From positions 1,887,840 through 1,933,886 of the forward strand of contig CP070777.1 of the NCBI GenBank assembly GCA_020346225.1: DNA of 46,047 bases, written 5' to 3'. The position numbers and the translations under genes are program-made. Positions 16,425 through 24,232 of the stretch are shown here, one piece after another; within the stretch, counting starts at the first letter, position 1, and each line of letters opens with the position of its first letter. Source of the DNA: Candidatus Zixiibacteriota bacterium (GTDB lineage: Bacteria > Zixibacteria > MSB-5A5 > GN15 > FEB-12). The notes below the pieces were generated by a model that worked only from the letters and a program-made list of their open reading frames with translations, was not told where the DNA came from and ran no database searches.

Positions 16425-19157
16425 GTGACTTGCTTCAGGCTCTTCTTCGTTACTTTGGCACTGACTCTCTTCGTGTTTGCGACCGCGAGCGCTGACGATA
16501 TCGTCTTGCTGACCGTCAAAAACAAGATGCAGGCTCAGGTCGCCACCGGCATTCTGGGCAGCGCTCACACCCGGGCCGATGGCCGGTTTCTGGTCTCGAT
16601 TTCTGCTGTTCAGGGCGAGCTTCTGAAAAAAGCCGGCCTTGAGTTCGACCCAGTTCTGACAGAGGCCGACCCCGCTTCCACCTACCTCATCTATCCGCAA
16701 CCCCAACAGAGAGGACCCCAGCTCGGCATGGCCGGCGCTGTGGACATCGGCATGGGGTTGCGCCTTTCCAGGCTGAGCCCGGAAATAGAGGAAAGCCTGA
16801 GCGGTCGAGGGCGTCTGCGCGTGGCCGCGCTCGACAAGCTCGAGGTGAGCATCTTCTACGCCCCCAAAGTTATCGAAACTCTCCTAAGCACTCTGGAGGA
16901 TTATCCTACCGATTCCCTCGTCGACCGCATCAGCCTGGATTCGATTTACGCTTTTGACACCCACCTTGAGGCTTTTGAAACTCGCTACATCTGGACCGCT
17001 AATATTGATGCCGCCCGTGACTGGATGGTGCAGAAGTTCCTCGACTGGGGCTATACCGACGTTACCACTCCGACCTTTTCCTTTGGCGGCGGCACTCACT
17101 ACAACGTCAAGTGTGTCAAACCGGGATTTGCCGAACCTGATGTAGTCATTGTTATCGGCGGGCATTATGATTCTATCGTTTACGGCCAGAGTCCCGGTCC
17201 TTACGAATATGCGCCCGGAGCCGATGACAACGCCTCTGGAACTACCGTCTGTCTCGAACTCGCCCGTATTCTGGCCGATGTGCCCCTGCGCAAAACCATC
17301 GTCTTCATGCCTTTCTCGGCTGAGGAGGTCGGCCTGGTCGGTTCCGGGGCGGCCGCTCGCGACTTCTACAACGCCGGCACCAACCTGGAGGTCATGTACA
17401 ACTATGACATGGTTGCCCACGACCCCAACAACTTCTTCGAAATCAACCTCTCGTCCGGTGAGAACATAGCCTACCGTACGATCAGCTACAATGCGGTCAA
17501 TCGGGTCACCACCCTGACCCCATTCACCGTCGCCATGGGTTCCAGCTCCGACCATTTTCCGTTCTATACTCACGGCTTCAACATTGCCAATTGCATCGAG
17601 CGTGATTTTAACGATCTCGGTTGGCACACCAACCTCGATACCTCCGACCGCCTCAACTTCCCCTATTTCACCGAGGTGGTCAAGATGGCCTGTGCCTCGA
17701 TGGCTTACGTGGCCAATTCCGCTCATATTACCGACGTCGAGGAAATCGTCGACCAGGGTGACGGCCAGTCGGTCGAAGTCTTCTGGACCGCCTGCGACCC
17801 CAGTTATACTTACACGGTCAGGTATGGCTGGATCTCCGGCGTTTATCCCGAGTCCTTTGTGGCTCCGCCGGGCGCATGTTCTTATGTCATCGACGGCCTT
17901 ACCGAGGGACAGACCTATTACTTCTCCGTGGTCGGCGAGGTTCCGGATGCCTATCCCGCCGCATATACCACCGAGGCCAGCGCCGTTTCGCTCGTTATCC
18001 CGCGGACCCCGGTCGGTCTCACGGCAGAGCCCTGGATTTATGAGATCAGCCTGCTCTGGAACTCCAATCGGGAAGCCGATATCTCTCACTACCATGTCTA
18101 TCGCGACGACGGCTCCGGTTTTGTGCTCTATATGGACAACGTAACCGACACCACCTTCAATGACACCGGCGTCGAGGCCGTCACCGAATATACCTACCGG
18201 ATTACCGCCGTTGATTTCGATGTTAACGAGTCAACCGCCTCCCCTGAAGTCTCCGCCATGGCCTACACCTTCGATCAGGGCATACTGCTGGTGGACGAAA
18301 CCGCCGACGACTGGGTTCTGCCCAACCAGCAGGCACAGGAAGCTTTCTTTGACAGCATCTTTGCCGGTCAGACGTACGCTATGGAGATGGTTCAGGGAAC
18401 CTCCGATTCGCTCACCAAGCAGCAGGCCGGCCCCTATTCCTCGATAATCTGGCTCGATGACGATACCGGATACAAGGACGCTCATTACAGCGAAAATACG
18501 CTGCGCTGGTATACCGGCTTCCCCACCGACCTGTTCATGGCCGGGTGGAAGACTATCACCGCCTGGGCCGAGTCTCCAATCGACCCCGGCCACTTCGTCT
18601 ACGAGCAATTCGGCGTGGAAGGCTACACGCAAAACGACCTTGATGACTTCTGCGGCGCCGTCGGACACAACGGCTGGCCGTCGCTGGTGACGGATACCGA
18701 TAACACCTGGTCCGGGAACCTGCCGTATATCCCCGCTCTGGAAGTTCTCCCCGGTGCCACCGTTATTTACACCTATGATTCATTCTCCGACAATCCCACC
18801 TTCGAGGGTCAACCGTGCGGCGTTATCCAGGAAACCGCCGGCGGCAAGAGAGTCATTCTGGCCTTCCCGGTGTTCTTCTTAACCCCGGCTTCCTCGGAGG
18901 CGGTTATCCAGAAAGTCATCAGTTACTTTGGCGAGGGCAGCGGATACGTCTTTGGCGATGCCGACAGCTCCGGCGCGGTCGACGCCCTCGACATTATCTA
19001 CCTCGTGGAGTACTTCTGGAGTGGTGGCCCGCCTCCGGCTGATTTGAACGCCGCCGATGTCGACGGTTCGTGTCAGGTCGACACCATCGACCTGGTATAT
19101 CTCGTGGACTATGTCTTCGCCAGTGGTCCCGACCCCCAGGCCGGCTGCGTCGAATAG
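16425..19157 (+). CDS. Secreted M28 zinc metallopeptidase with two FN3 domains and dockerin-like end (copy 1)
   Basis: A 910-residue exported peptidase. A signal peptide (hydrophobic 5-20, cut after 'ATASA') is followed by an N-terminal region (25-170) and an M28 aminopeptidase domain (about 180-430). The two-zinc ligands are His247 (GGHYD), Asp267 (GADDN), Glu301, Asp328 (YDM) and His401 (WHTNLD), with general base Glu300 (FSAEE). Two fibronectin III-like domains (437-525, 527-612) lead to an unnamed alpha/beta domain (615-837). The end is a pair of EF-hand-like loops (D845-D856 'DADSSGAVDALD', D878-D889) as in type I dockerins. The GTG start is set by GGGAGG at 16415-16420. A paralogue follows in tandem. 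No cohesin is visible. Confidence 0.9.
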   Translation: MTCFRLFFVTLALTLFVFATASADDIVLLTVKNKMQAQVATGILGSAHTRADGRFLVSISAVQGELLKKAGLEFDPVLTEADPASTYLIYPQPQQRGPQLGMAGAVDIGMGLRLSRLSPEIEESLSGRGRLRVAALDKLEVSIFYAPKVIETLLSTLEDYPTDSLVDRISLDSIYAFDTHLEAFETRYIWTANIDAARDWMVQKFLDWGYTDVTTPTFSFGGGTHYNVKCVKPGFAEPDVVIVIGGHYDSIVYGQSPGPYEYAPGADDNASGTTVCLELARILADVPLRKTIVFMPFSAEEVGLVGSGAAARDFYNAGTNLEVMYNYDMVAHDPNNFFEINLSSGENIAYRTISYNAVNRVTTLTPFTVAMGSSSDHFPFYTHGFNIANCIERDFNDLGWHTNLDTSDRLNFPYFTEVVKMACASMAYVANSAHITDVEEIVDQGDGQSVEVFWTACDPSYTYTVRYGWISGVYPESFVAPPGACSYVIDGLTEGQTYYFSVVGEVPDAYPAAYTTEASAVSLVIPRTPVGLTAEPWIYEISLLWNSNREADISHYHVYRDDGSGFVLYMDNVTDTTFNDTGVEAVTEYTYRITAVDFDVNESTASPEVSAMAYTFDQGILLVDETADDWVLPNQQAQEAFFDSIFAGQTYAMEMVQGTSDSLTKQQAGPYSSIIWLDDDTGYKDAHYSENTLRWYTGFPTDLFMAGWKTITAWAESPIDPGHFVYEQFGVEGYTQNDLDDFCGAVGHNGWPSLVTDTDNTWSGNLPYIPALEVLPGATVIYTYDSFSDNPTFEGQPCGVIQETAGGKRVILAFPVFFLTPASSEAVIQKVISYFGEGSGYVFGDADSSGAVDALDIIYLVEYFWSGGPPPADLNAADVDGSCQVDTIDLVYLVDYVFASGPDPQAGCVE

Positions 19158-19180
19158 ACTCCGCTCTCTCTGAACATGAT

Positions 19181-19212
19181 GGCGGGACAGCACGTCCCGC
19201 CTTTTCTTTTTT
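19181..19212 (+). terminator. Rho-independent terminator of M28 copy 1
   Basis: A perfect 8-bp stem GGCGGGAC (19181-19188)/GTCCCGCC (19194-19201), a 5-base loop AGCAC and the T-rich tail TTTTCTTTTTT. The same stem recurs after the second M28 gene. Confidence 0.92.
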
Positions 19213-19267
19213 GGCCCCATCCGGGATGTGATACGGCACGCTCTTCAAAGGGATGGCAAATTGGGTC

Positions 19268-19296
19268 TTGACAGAACCCATCTCTGACATTAACTT
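19268..19296 (+). promoter_or_regulatory. Candidate promoter of the second M28 peptidase gene
   Basis: A perfect -35 TTGACA (19268-19273) with a weak -10 TAACTT (19291-19296) after 17 bases. It sits 123 bases before the start codon and just after the first copy's terminator. Confidence 0.45.
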
Positions 19297-19390
19297 AGAG
19301 TAGAAAGTCGACTTTCGGTGGTTGGCAGCACTTTCTTTACCCTTTGCCGCTCATCAGGTCTTCCTCTGTCCGTCACGAAGGGAGGTAACT

Positions 19391-22144
19391 ATGTCTGCCA
19401 GAAGAATCATCGCCACTGCTGTAATCGCCTGGCTGACGGCTGGACCGGCCGGCGCTGAAGATATCGGTGTGGTGACTGTCCGAAACAATGCGCAGTGTCA
19501 AACGATCCGGAATATCCTCGGCCATGCCTGCGCCCGGGTCGACAATCGGTTTGTTGTTTCGATCAGTGAAGGGCAAACCACTTTGCTGGCCGAGGCCGGT
19601 ATCGAGTTCGACGTAATATTTCAAGCCGCCGACCCGGCCCGAACCTTCCTGGTCTACCCGGCGCATGGACCCGACCCGCTCGCCTCGGCCATGACCGACG
19701 CCGTTCCGCTGGGGAAGGGCCTCAAGCTGTCGCGCTCCCCCGATTTAATGGCCCGTGCCGTGGAGTCGGGCGAATTTTCCCGGGTTATACCTCTTCAGAG
19801 TCTGGGCGCGCGATTTTCCTATGTGCCTGAAACCGTTGCGGGTATGCCTGGCGCCGCTCTGGCGTATCCGACCGATACACTTGCCGACATGGTCAGCCTG
19901 GATTCGTTATACGAGTATGTAACGTACCTGGAGGGGTACGAAACCCGGTACTGGCGTACGCGCGAGATTGACGCGGCGCGTGACTGGATCTTTGAGAAAT
20001 TCACCGATTGGGGTTACACCGACGTCTCGACGCAAGAACTATTTTTCGAAGGAACGGACAACTTCTATGTGCCTTCCCATGGCCCCGGATTGGTTTACAA
20101 TGTTATTGCGGTAAAGCCCGGCTATGCCGAACCTGACAGGGTGATCGTGATTGGCGGCCACTACGACTCCTGGGCCAGTACCGCCTTTATGAAGCACGCC
20201 CCCGGCGCCGATGACAACGCCACCGGGACGGCCACCGTCCTGGAACTGGCCCGTATACTGGCCGATGTACCCCTCCGAAAGACGGTCATGTTTATGGCTT
20301 TCTCGGCCGAAGAAGCATGGTTGGTGGGCTCGCTCTATGCTGCCGAAGAACTGGCCAGGCAGGGCACCGATGTCGAGGTAATGTTCAATTACGATATGAT
20401 CGGGTATGACCCCAATAATTACCGAAGGGTCGACCTCTTTGCCAGTCCCATCATCGAATACACCGAAGTTAACTACGATGCGGCCAGACGCCTTACCAGC
20501 CTCAATCCCGTCGTGGAGACCGTCATTCGCGCCTCCGATCATCTGTCCTTTTACTACCAGGGGTGGGAATTCATGTGGGCGCACGAAGGCCTGTTCAACG
20601 ATTCTGCCTACCACACCGCTCTGGATCGCGCCAATCTTCTCAACTTCGCATTCTTTACCGACATAGTTCGCATGGCTGCCGCCGCCGTCGGCGTGGTGGC
20701 CAATTCTGTCGATGGGTCGGCCGTAGTCGATGTCGTTGACCGGGGCGATGGGCAGTCACTGGAAATCACTTGGTCCCCGTGCAACCCCGATTACACGTAT
20801 CGCATCTGGTACGGCACCACTTCCGGTTACTATTCGCAATCCGTAACCGTCCCGTACGGAGAATCATCGCATACAGTCAGCGGCCTTGATGAGGGGGTCA
20901 CTTATTACTTCGCGGCCATGGGCGAGACCGCGGGGGCTTACCCGCCGGTATATTCGATTGAAATGAGCGGGGTCGCCTATGTGAACCCGAGGGCTCCGAC
21001 CGGCCTCACGGCTGAACCGGGTGTCTACGAGATTGCCCTGGACTGGGAGGATAACGGCGAAGCCGATTTTTCCCATTACCGGGTCTATCGCGATGACGGG
21101 TCCGGCATGACGCTCATCGCCGATAATGTCTCTGCCTCGTCGTTTCTGGATGTCGATCTCGCCGCCGCGACCGTGTATTCCTACCAGGTTACTGCTGTTG
21201 ACCATGATCTCAACGAGTCGGCACCCTCTAACCAGGTCGGCACTATCGTGTATACCTTCGACCAGGGCATTCTGCTGGTCGATGAAACCGCTGACGATTG
21301 GGTCCTGCCCGACCAGCAGGCGCAGGAGGCCTTCTTTGACAGCATCTTTGCCGGCGAGCCGTACGGGCTGGCAATTGTACAGGGTCCGTCCAATATCCTG
21401 ACGTGCCAGCAGGCCGGTCCTTATTCGTCAATATTCTGGGTTGATGACGATGCCGGCTACTTCGACATCGGCTACAACGAGGACACTCTGCGGAGGTACA
21501 CGGGATTCGAAAACAACCTCATGGTTGCGGGGTGGCAGACCATCACCCGCTGGAGCGAATCGCCGCTCGACACCGACCACTTTCTCTATGAGCAGTTCGG
21601 GGTCACAGGCTACACGCAGAACGAACTCAACGACTGGTGCGGTGCCTCTGGACAGAACGGCTGGCCGCCACTGACCACCGATACGGACAACACTTGGGAA
21701 GGTAATCTGCCGTTCATTCCGGCCCTTGAAGTCATCCCCGGCGCTTCCGTCATATATACCTACGATTCCTTTTCCGATGACCCAACCTTCGAGGGTCAAC
21801 CGTGCGGTGTTTACTACGAGCACGAAGGAGGAAAGAGAGTCTTGCTGGCTTTCCCTCTCTATCATCTCACGCCGGCGTCGGCGGAAGCACTGATCGCCAA
21901 AGCCATTGCCGTAATGGAGCCGACGGCTGATCAGCTGTGCGGTGATGTCGATGGATCCGGCCGGCTCGATGCTCTTGACGTTACTTACTTGGTCGAGTTC
22001 GTCTGGAATGGCGGGCCGCCGCCGGTCGGCGCCGCCGCGGGTGATGTTGACGGTTCCTCTCACACCGACGCTGTCGACCTGGTCTATCTTGTAGATTATC
22101 TGTTCGGCACCGGTCCGGCACCTGCCGCCGGCAGGGCCCGGTAG
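19391..22144 (+). CDS. Secreted M28 zinc metallopeptidase with two FN3 domains and dockerin-like end (copy 2)
   Basis: A 917-residue paralogue of the preceding gene with the same domain order. The start at 19391 was chosen for GGGAGG at 19380-19385 and because it opens directly on a signal peptide ('IIATAVIAWLTAGPAGA'); an in-frame ATG at 19322 would put 23 unrelated residues before it. M28 ligands are kept: His257 (GGHYD), Asp274 (GADDN), Glu307-Glu308 (FSAEE), a YDM Asp and 'YHTALD' His. Two FN3-like domains, the unnamed domain (DNA about 21250-21930) and two EF-hand-like loops ('DVDGSGRLDALD' and a second in which Ser takes the Gly place) follow. It probably cleaves peptides at the cell surface or outside. 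Its terminator is at 22168. Confidence 0.9.
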   Translation: MSARRIIATAVIAWLTAGPAGAEDIGVVTVRNNAQCQTIRNILGHACARVDNRFVVSISEGQTTLLAEAGIEFDVIFQAADPARTFLVYPAHGPDPLASAMTDAVPLGKGLKLSRSPDLMARAVESGEFSRVIPLQSLGARFSYVPETVAGMPGAALAYPTDTLADMVSLDSLYEYVTYLEGYETRYWRTREIDAARDWIFEKFTDWGYTDVSTQELFFEGTDNFYVPSHGPGLVYNVIAVKPGYAEPDRVIVIGGHYDSWASTAFMKHAPGADDNATGTATVLELARILADVPLRKTVMFMAFSAEEAWLVGSLYAAEELARQGTDVEVMFNYDMIGYDPNNYRRVDLFASPIIEYTEVNYDAARRLTSLNPVVETVIRASDHLSFYYQGWEFMWAHEGLFNDSAYHTALDRANLLNFAFFTDIVRMAAAAVGVVANSVDGSAVVDVVDRGDGQSLEITWSPCNPDYTYRIWYGTTSGYYSQSVTVPYGESSHTVSGLDEGVTYYFAAMGETAGAYPPVYSIEMSGVAYVNPRAPTGLTAEPGVYEIALDWEDNGEADFSHYRVYRDDGSGMTLIADNVSASSFLDVDLAAATVYSYQVTAVDHDLNESAPSNQVGTIVYTFDQGILLVDETADDWVLPDQQAQEAFFDSIFAGEPYGLAIVQGPSNILTCQQAGPYSSIFWVDDDAGYFDIGYNEDTLRRYTGFENNLMVAGWQTITRWSESPLDTDHFLYEQFGVTGYTQNELNDWCGASGQNGWPPLTTDTDNTWEGNLPFIPALEVIPGASVIYTYDSFSDDPTFEGQPCGVYYEHEGGKRVLLAFPLYHLTPASAEALIAKAIAVMEPTADQLCGDVDGSGRLDALDVTYLVEFVWNGGPPPVGAAAGDVDGSSHTDAVDLVYLVDYLFGTGPAPAAGRAR

Positions 22145-22167
22145 AATCTGCGCCTATCGCAAGGCTT

Positions 22168-22197
22168 GGCGGGACATCACGTCCCGCCTTTCTTGTT
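22168..22197 (+). terminator. Rho-independent terminator of M28 copy 2
   Basis: The same 8-bp stem as after copy 1, GGCGGGAC (22168-22175)/GTCCCGCC (22181-22188), with loop ATCAC and a shorter T-rich tail TTTCTTGTT. Confidence 0.88.
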
Positions 22198-22259
22198 CCC
22201 GCCGGGCTGTAGCTGGAAATAATAGTTGAATCTTAAACCCCCGGCCCGTAGCTTGCGGC

Positions 22260-22295
22260 AAACGAAAATGCCCCGCCCAAAATCGGCTCGGGGCA
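22260..22295 (-). terminator. Rho-independent terminator of rpsT (minus strand)
   Basis: Read on the minus strand, TGCCCCG (22295-22289) pairs with CGGGGCA (22275-22269), followed by TTTTCGTTT. It lies 32 bases beyond the rpsT stop, and together with the M28 terminator it isolates the two convergent genes. Confidence 0.8.
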
Positions 22296-22326
22296 CCTCA
22301 AGACTTTGACCCGCAAGACGGGGAGA

Positions 22327-22581
22327 CTAACCGAGTTGCTGAACGAAGCGCGCCAGACGGGCCTTGTGCCGGTCTGCATTCTTTCTATGAATAAGCCCGC
22401 GGCCGGCCGCTCTGTCCAGGAGCGACACCACATTGCGATACGCCGCCGATGCTTCCTCGCGGCTGGTCATGGCACGCAGTTCACGGACACTGGTGCGCAG
22501 GTTCGACAGGTATCCCCGATTGCGCAGCCGGCGCTCGGCCGAGGTTTTCATTCGCTTTTTGCACGATTTGTGAGACGGCAC
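22327..22581 (-). CDS. rpsT: 30S ribosomal protein S20
   Basis: An 84-residue basic protein that binds 16S rRNA early in 30S assembly. With a GTG start at 22581 it reads MPSHKSCKKRMKTSAERRLR..., matching the S20 N-terminus (MANIKSAKKR in E. coli). The C-terminus 'LLDRAAGRGLIHRKNADRHK' (54-73) matches the conserved 'VDRQAAKGLIHKNKAARHK'. The GTG start is favoured by an AAAGGA-type ribosome binding site just upstream. The frame stays open to 22986, but the added 135 residues are only antisense to murJ and should not be annotated. A promoter and a terminator flank it. S20 is known in E. coli to use a weak non-ATG start that limits its synthesis; the same may hold here. Confidence 0.92.
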   Translation of the reverse strand: MPSHKSCKKRMKTSAERRLRNRGYLSNLRTSVRELRAMTSREEASAAYRNVVSLLDRAAGRGLIHRKNADRHKARLARFVQQLG

Positions 22582-22630
22582 TTGGTATCCTTTCAACAGC
22601 TTACTGATTTTCGGTCCAACTTCGACCGTA

Positions 22631-22658
22631 AAGATAAGTGGCAGATAGATTTTGTCAA
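22631..22658 (-). promoter_or_regulatory. Promoter of rpsT, overlapping the murJ start
   Basis: On the minus strand, -35 TTGACA (22658-22653) and -10 TATCTT (22636-22631) with a 16-base spacer. The leader to the rpsT GTG would be about 43 bases. The -35 box overlaps the TTG start codon region of murJ on the other strand. Confidence 0.6.
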
Positions 22659-24232
22659 TAAGTAACGAAAATAAAAGTTCCCTCGTCGGCTCGGTCAGTG
22701 TCGTCTCCGGCGCCACCGCTTTTTCCCGCGTTCTGGGCCTTGTCCGCGAGCAGGTTATGGCTTTCTTCTTCGGCGCCGGTCTGGCCACTGACGCTTTTCT
22801 GACCGCCTTCAGGATCCCCAACCTTTTGCGCGACATGTTTGCCGAGGGTGCCCTCTCGGCGGCCTTCGTCCCGGTCTTCAAGGAGAAAATGGTCAAGGAG
22901 TCCGACGCCGAAGCGTTTCGGCTCGCCGACATCGTCATCACCGCCATCCTCCTCGTCGTCGGTTTTATTGTCCTGCTCGGGATCATCGCGTCGCCGGTAA
23001 TAGTCTATATTTCTGCTCATGGCTTTACGGCTATCCCGGAAAAATTCGATCTCACCGTCGACCTTACCCGGGTCATGTTCGTTTATCTGCTCCTGGTGTC
23101 GCTTTCGGCGCTCGTGATGGGCATGCTCAACTCTTTCGGGAAATTCGGCATCCCCGCCCTGTCGCCGGCCCTGTTCAACTTGGGTATAATTGTCACCGTG
23201 GTCGTTCTCCATCGCTATCTCGACACCCCCGTCTATTCGCTCGCTTTCGGAGTGCTGCTGGGGGGAGTGGCTCAACTGCTCATTCAGTTGCCGCCGCTGC
23301 TGAAGATCGGTTTTCGCTTCAAACTGTCCTGCAATTTCCTCGACGAGGGGCTTAAACGGGTCGTGCGCCTGCTCACCCCGATGATTATCGGGCTCTCCGC
23401 CGGACGCATCAATATACTGGTGAACACCCTCCTGGCCTCGTTTCTCATGCAGGGTTCCATCTCCTTTTTGAGCTATGCTTATCGGCTGATGCACTTTCCA
23501 CTCGGCGTTTTTGCCGTGGCCCTCGGGACGGTGGCCCTGCCTGCCGTTTCGGCGATGGTCGCCAGAAACGACATGAACGGCCTGAAAAGAACCTTCGATG
23601 AAGCCATCAGCCTGAACCTGTTCGTCGTTGTGCCCTCGGCCTTCTTCCTGGCTATGATGGGTCGTGAAGTTGTCGACCTCATCTACACGTGGGGTGCATT
23701 CTCCGCCGCCGACTCGGCCAATACCAGCCTGGCTTTGCTGCACTATTCCTATGGCCTGGTCGGTTTCGCCGCCGTTCGTGTCATCGTTCCTTTCTTCTAC
23801 GCCTTCAACGATTCCAAACTGCCCATGAAAGCCTCCGTCGCTTCGGTTGTCGTCAACATGGCCCTGTATTACCCCTTCATTCAAATTCTGAATTTTGCCG
23901 GTCTGGCCGCCGCCACTTCCATCGCCGGTCTCCTCAACGTTGCCATACTCCTGTACTACCTGCCGTCGCGCGGTGTCACTTTCTCGCTCGGACGGCTGGG
24001 CCTCGGTCTGTTCCGCGTCAGCGCCGCCGCGCTGTTGGCCTTTTATGTGGGGAGACTCGTGCCGATACGGTTCTATGCCGGAGACTCGTTACTGAGTGCC
24101 CGAATCGAAAATCTGCTGTTGCCGTCGATTGTCGCCGGCCTTATCTATATATTGCTGTGCGTCCTCATGGGCGTAGGGGAGGTTGATCTCTTGATAAGAA
24201 AATTGATCGGAAAAACTGCCGGGCGCCGATGA
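22652..24232 (+). CDS. murJ: Lipid II flippase MurJ (MviN)
   Basis: A 526-residue polytopic inner-membrane protein of the MOP superfamily that moves lipid II to the periplasmic face for peptidoglycan synthesis. The N-terminal signature is clear: 'SGATAFSRVLGLVREQVMAF' (19-38), then 'FGAGLATDAFLTAFRIPNLL' and 'FAEGALSAAFVPVF'. About 14 hydrophobic segments follow, with 'SYAYRLMHFPLGVFAVALGT' in the middle and 'VRVIVPFFYAFNDSKLPMKA'. Length is the family norm. The assigned start is TTG at 22652 with a poor ribosome binding site; no better start precedes the conserved part. The stop overlaps the ComEC-like gene by 4 bases (ATGA). Confidence 0.93.
   Translation: MSISNENKSSLVGSVSVVSGATAFSRVLGLVREQVMAFFFGAGLATDAFLTAFRIPNLLRDMFAEGALSAAFVPVFKEKMVKESDAEAFRLADIVITAILLVVGFIVLLGIIASPVIVYISAHGFTAIPEKFDLTVDLTRVMFVYLLLVSLSALVMGMLNSFGKFGIPALSPALFNLGIIVTVVVLHRYLDTPVYSLAFGVLLGGVAQLLIQLPPLLKIGFRFKLSCNFLDEGLKRVVRLLTPMIIGLSAGRINILVNTLLASFLMQGSISFLSYAYRLMHFPLGVFAVALGTVALPAVSAMVARNDMNGLKRTFDEAISLNLFVVVPSAFFLAMMGREVVDLIYTWGAFSAADSANTSLALLHYSYGLVGFAAVRVIVPFFYAFNDSKLPMKASVASVVVNMALYYPFIQILNFAGLAAATSIAGLLNVAILLYYLPSRGVTFSLGRLGLGLFRVSAAALLAFYVGRLVPIRFYAGDSLLSARIENLLLPSIVAGLIYILLCVLMGVGEVDLLIRKLIGKTAGRR

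Larger units (their letters stand above)
16309..22197 (+). repeat. Tandem duplication of a whole peptidase transcription unit
   Basis: Two units lie head to tail: 16309-19212 and 19268-22197. Each has a TTGACA promoter, an M28-FN3-FN3-unnamed-dockerin gene and a terminator with the same 8-bp GGCGGGAC/GTCCCGCC stem. The proteins are similar along their whole length and best preserved in the unnamed domain. The copies have diverged enough that the duplication is not recent. Confidence 0.8.

Noticed and set aside
16884-18095. 403-residue minus-strand open frame opposite M28 copy 1
   Set aside because: Shadow of the peptidase gene; low-complexity Gly/Val/Asp composition and no promoter or ribosome binding site.
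22655-23884. 409-residue minus-strand open frame opposite murJ
   Set aside because: It is exactly antisense to a clear MurJ, rich in His/Gln/Glu/Asp/Gly as expected of antisense GC-rich coding DNA, and has no recognisable domain.
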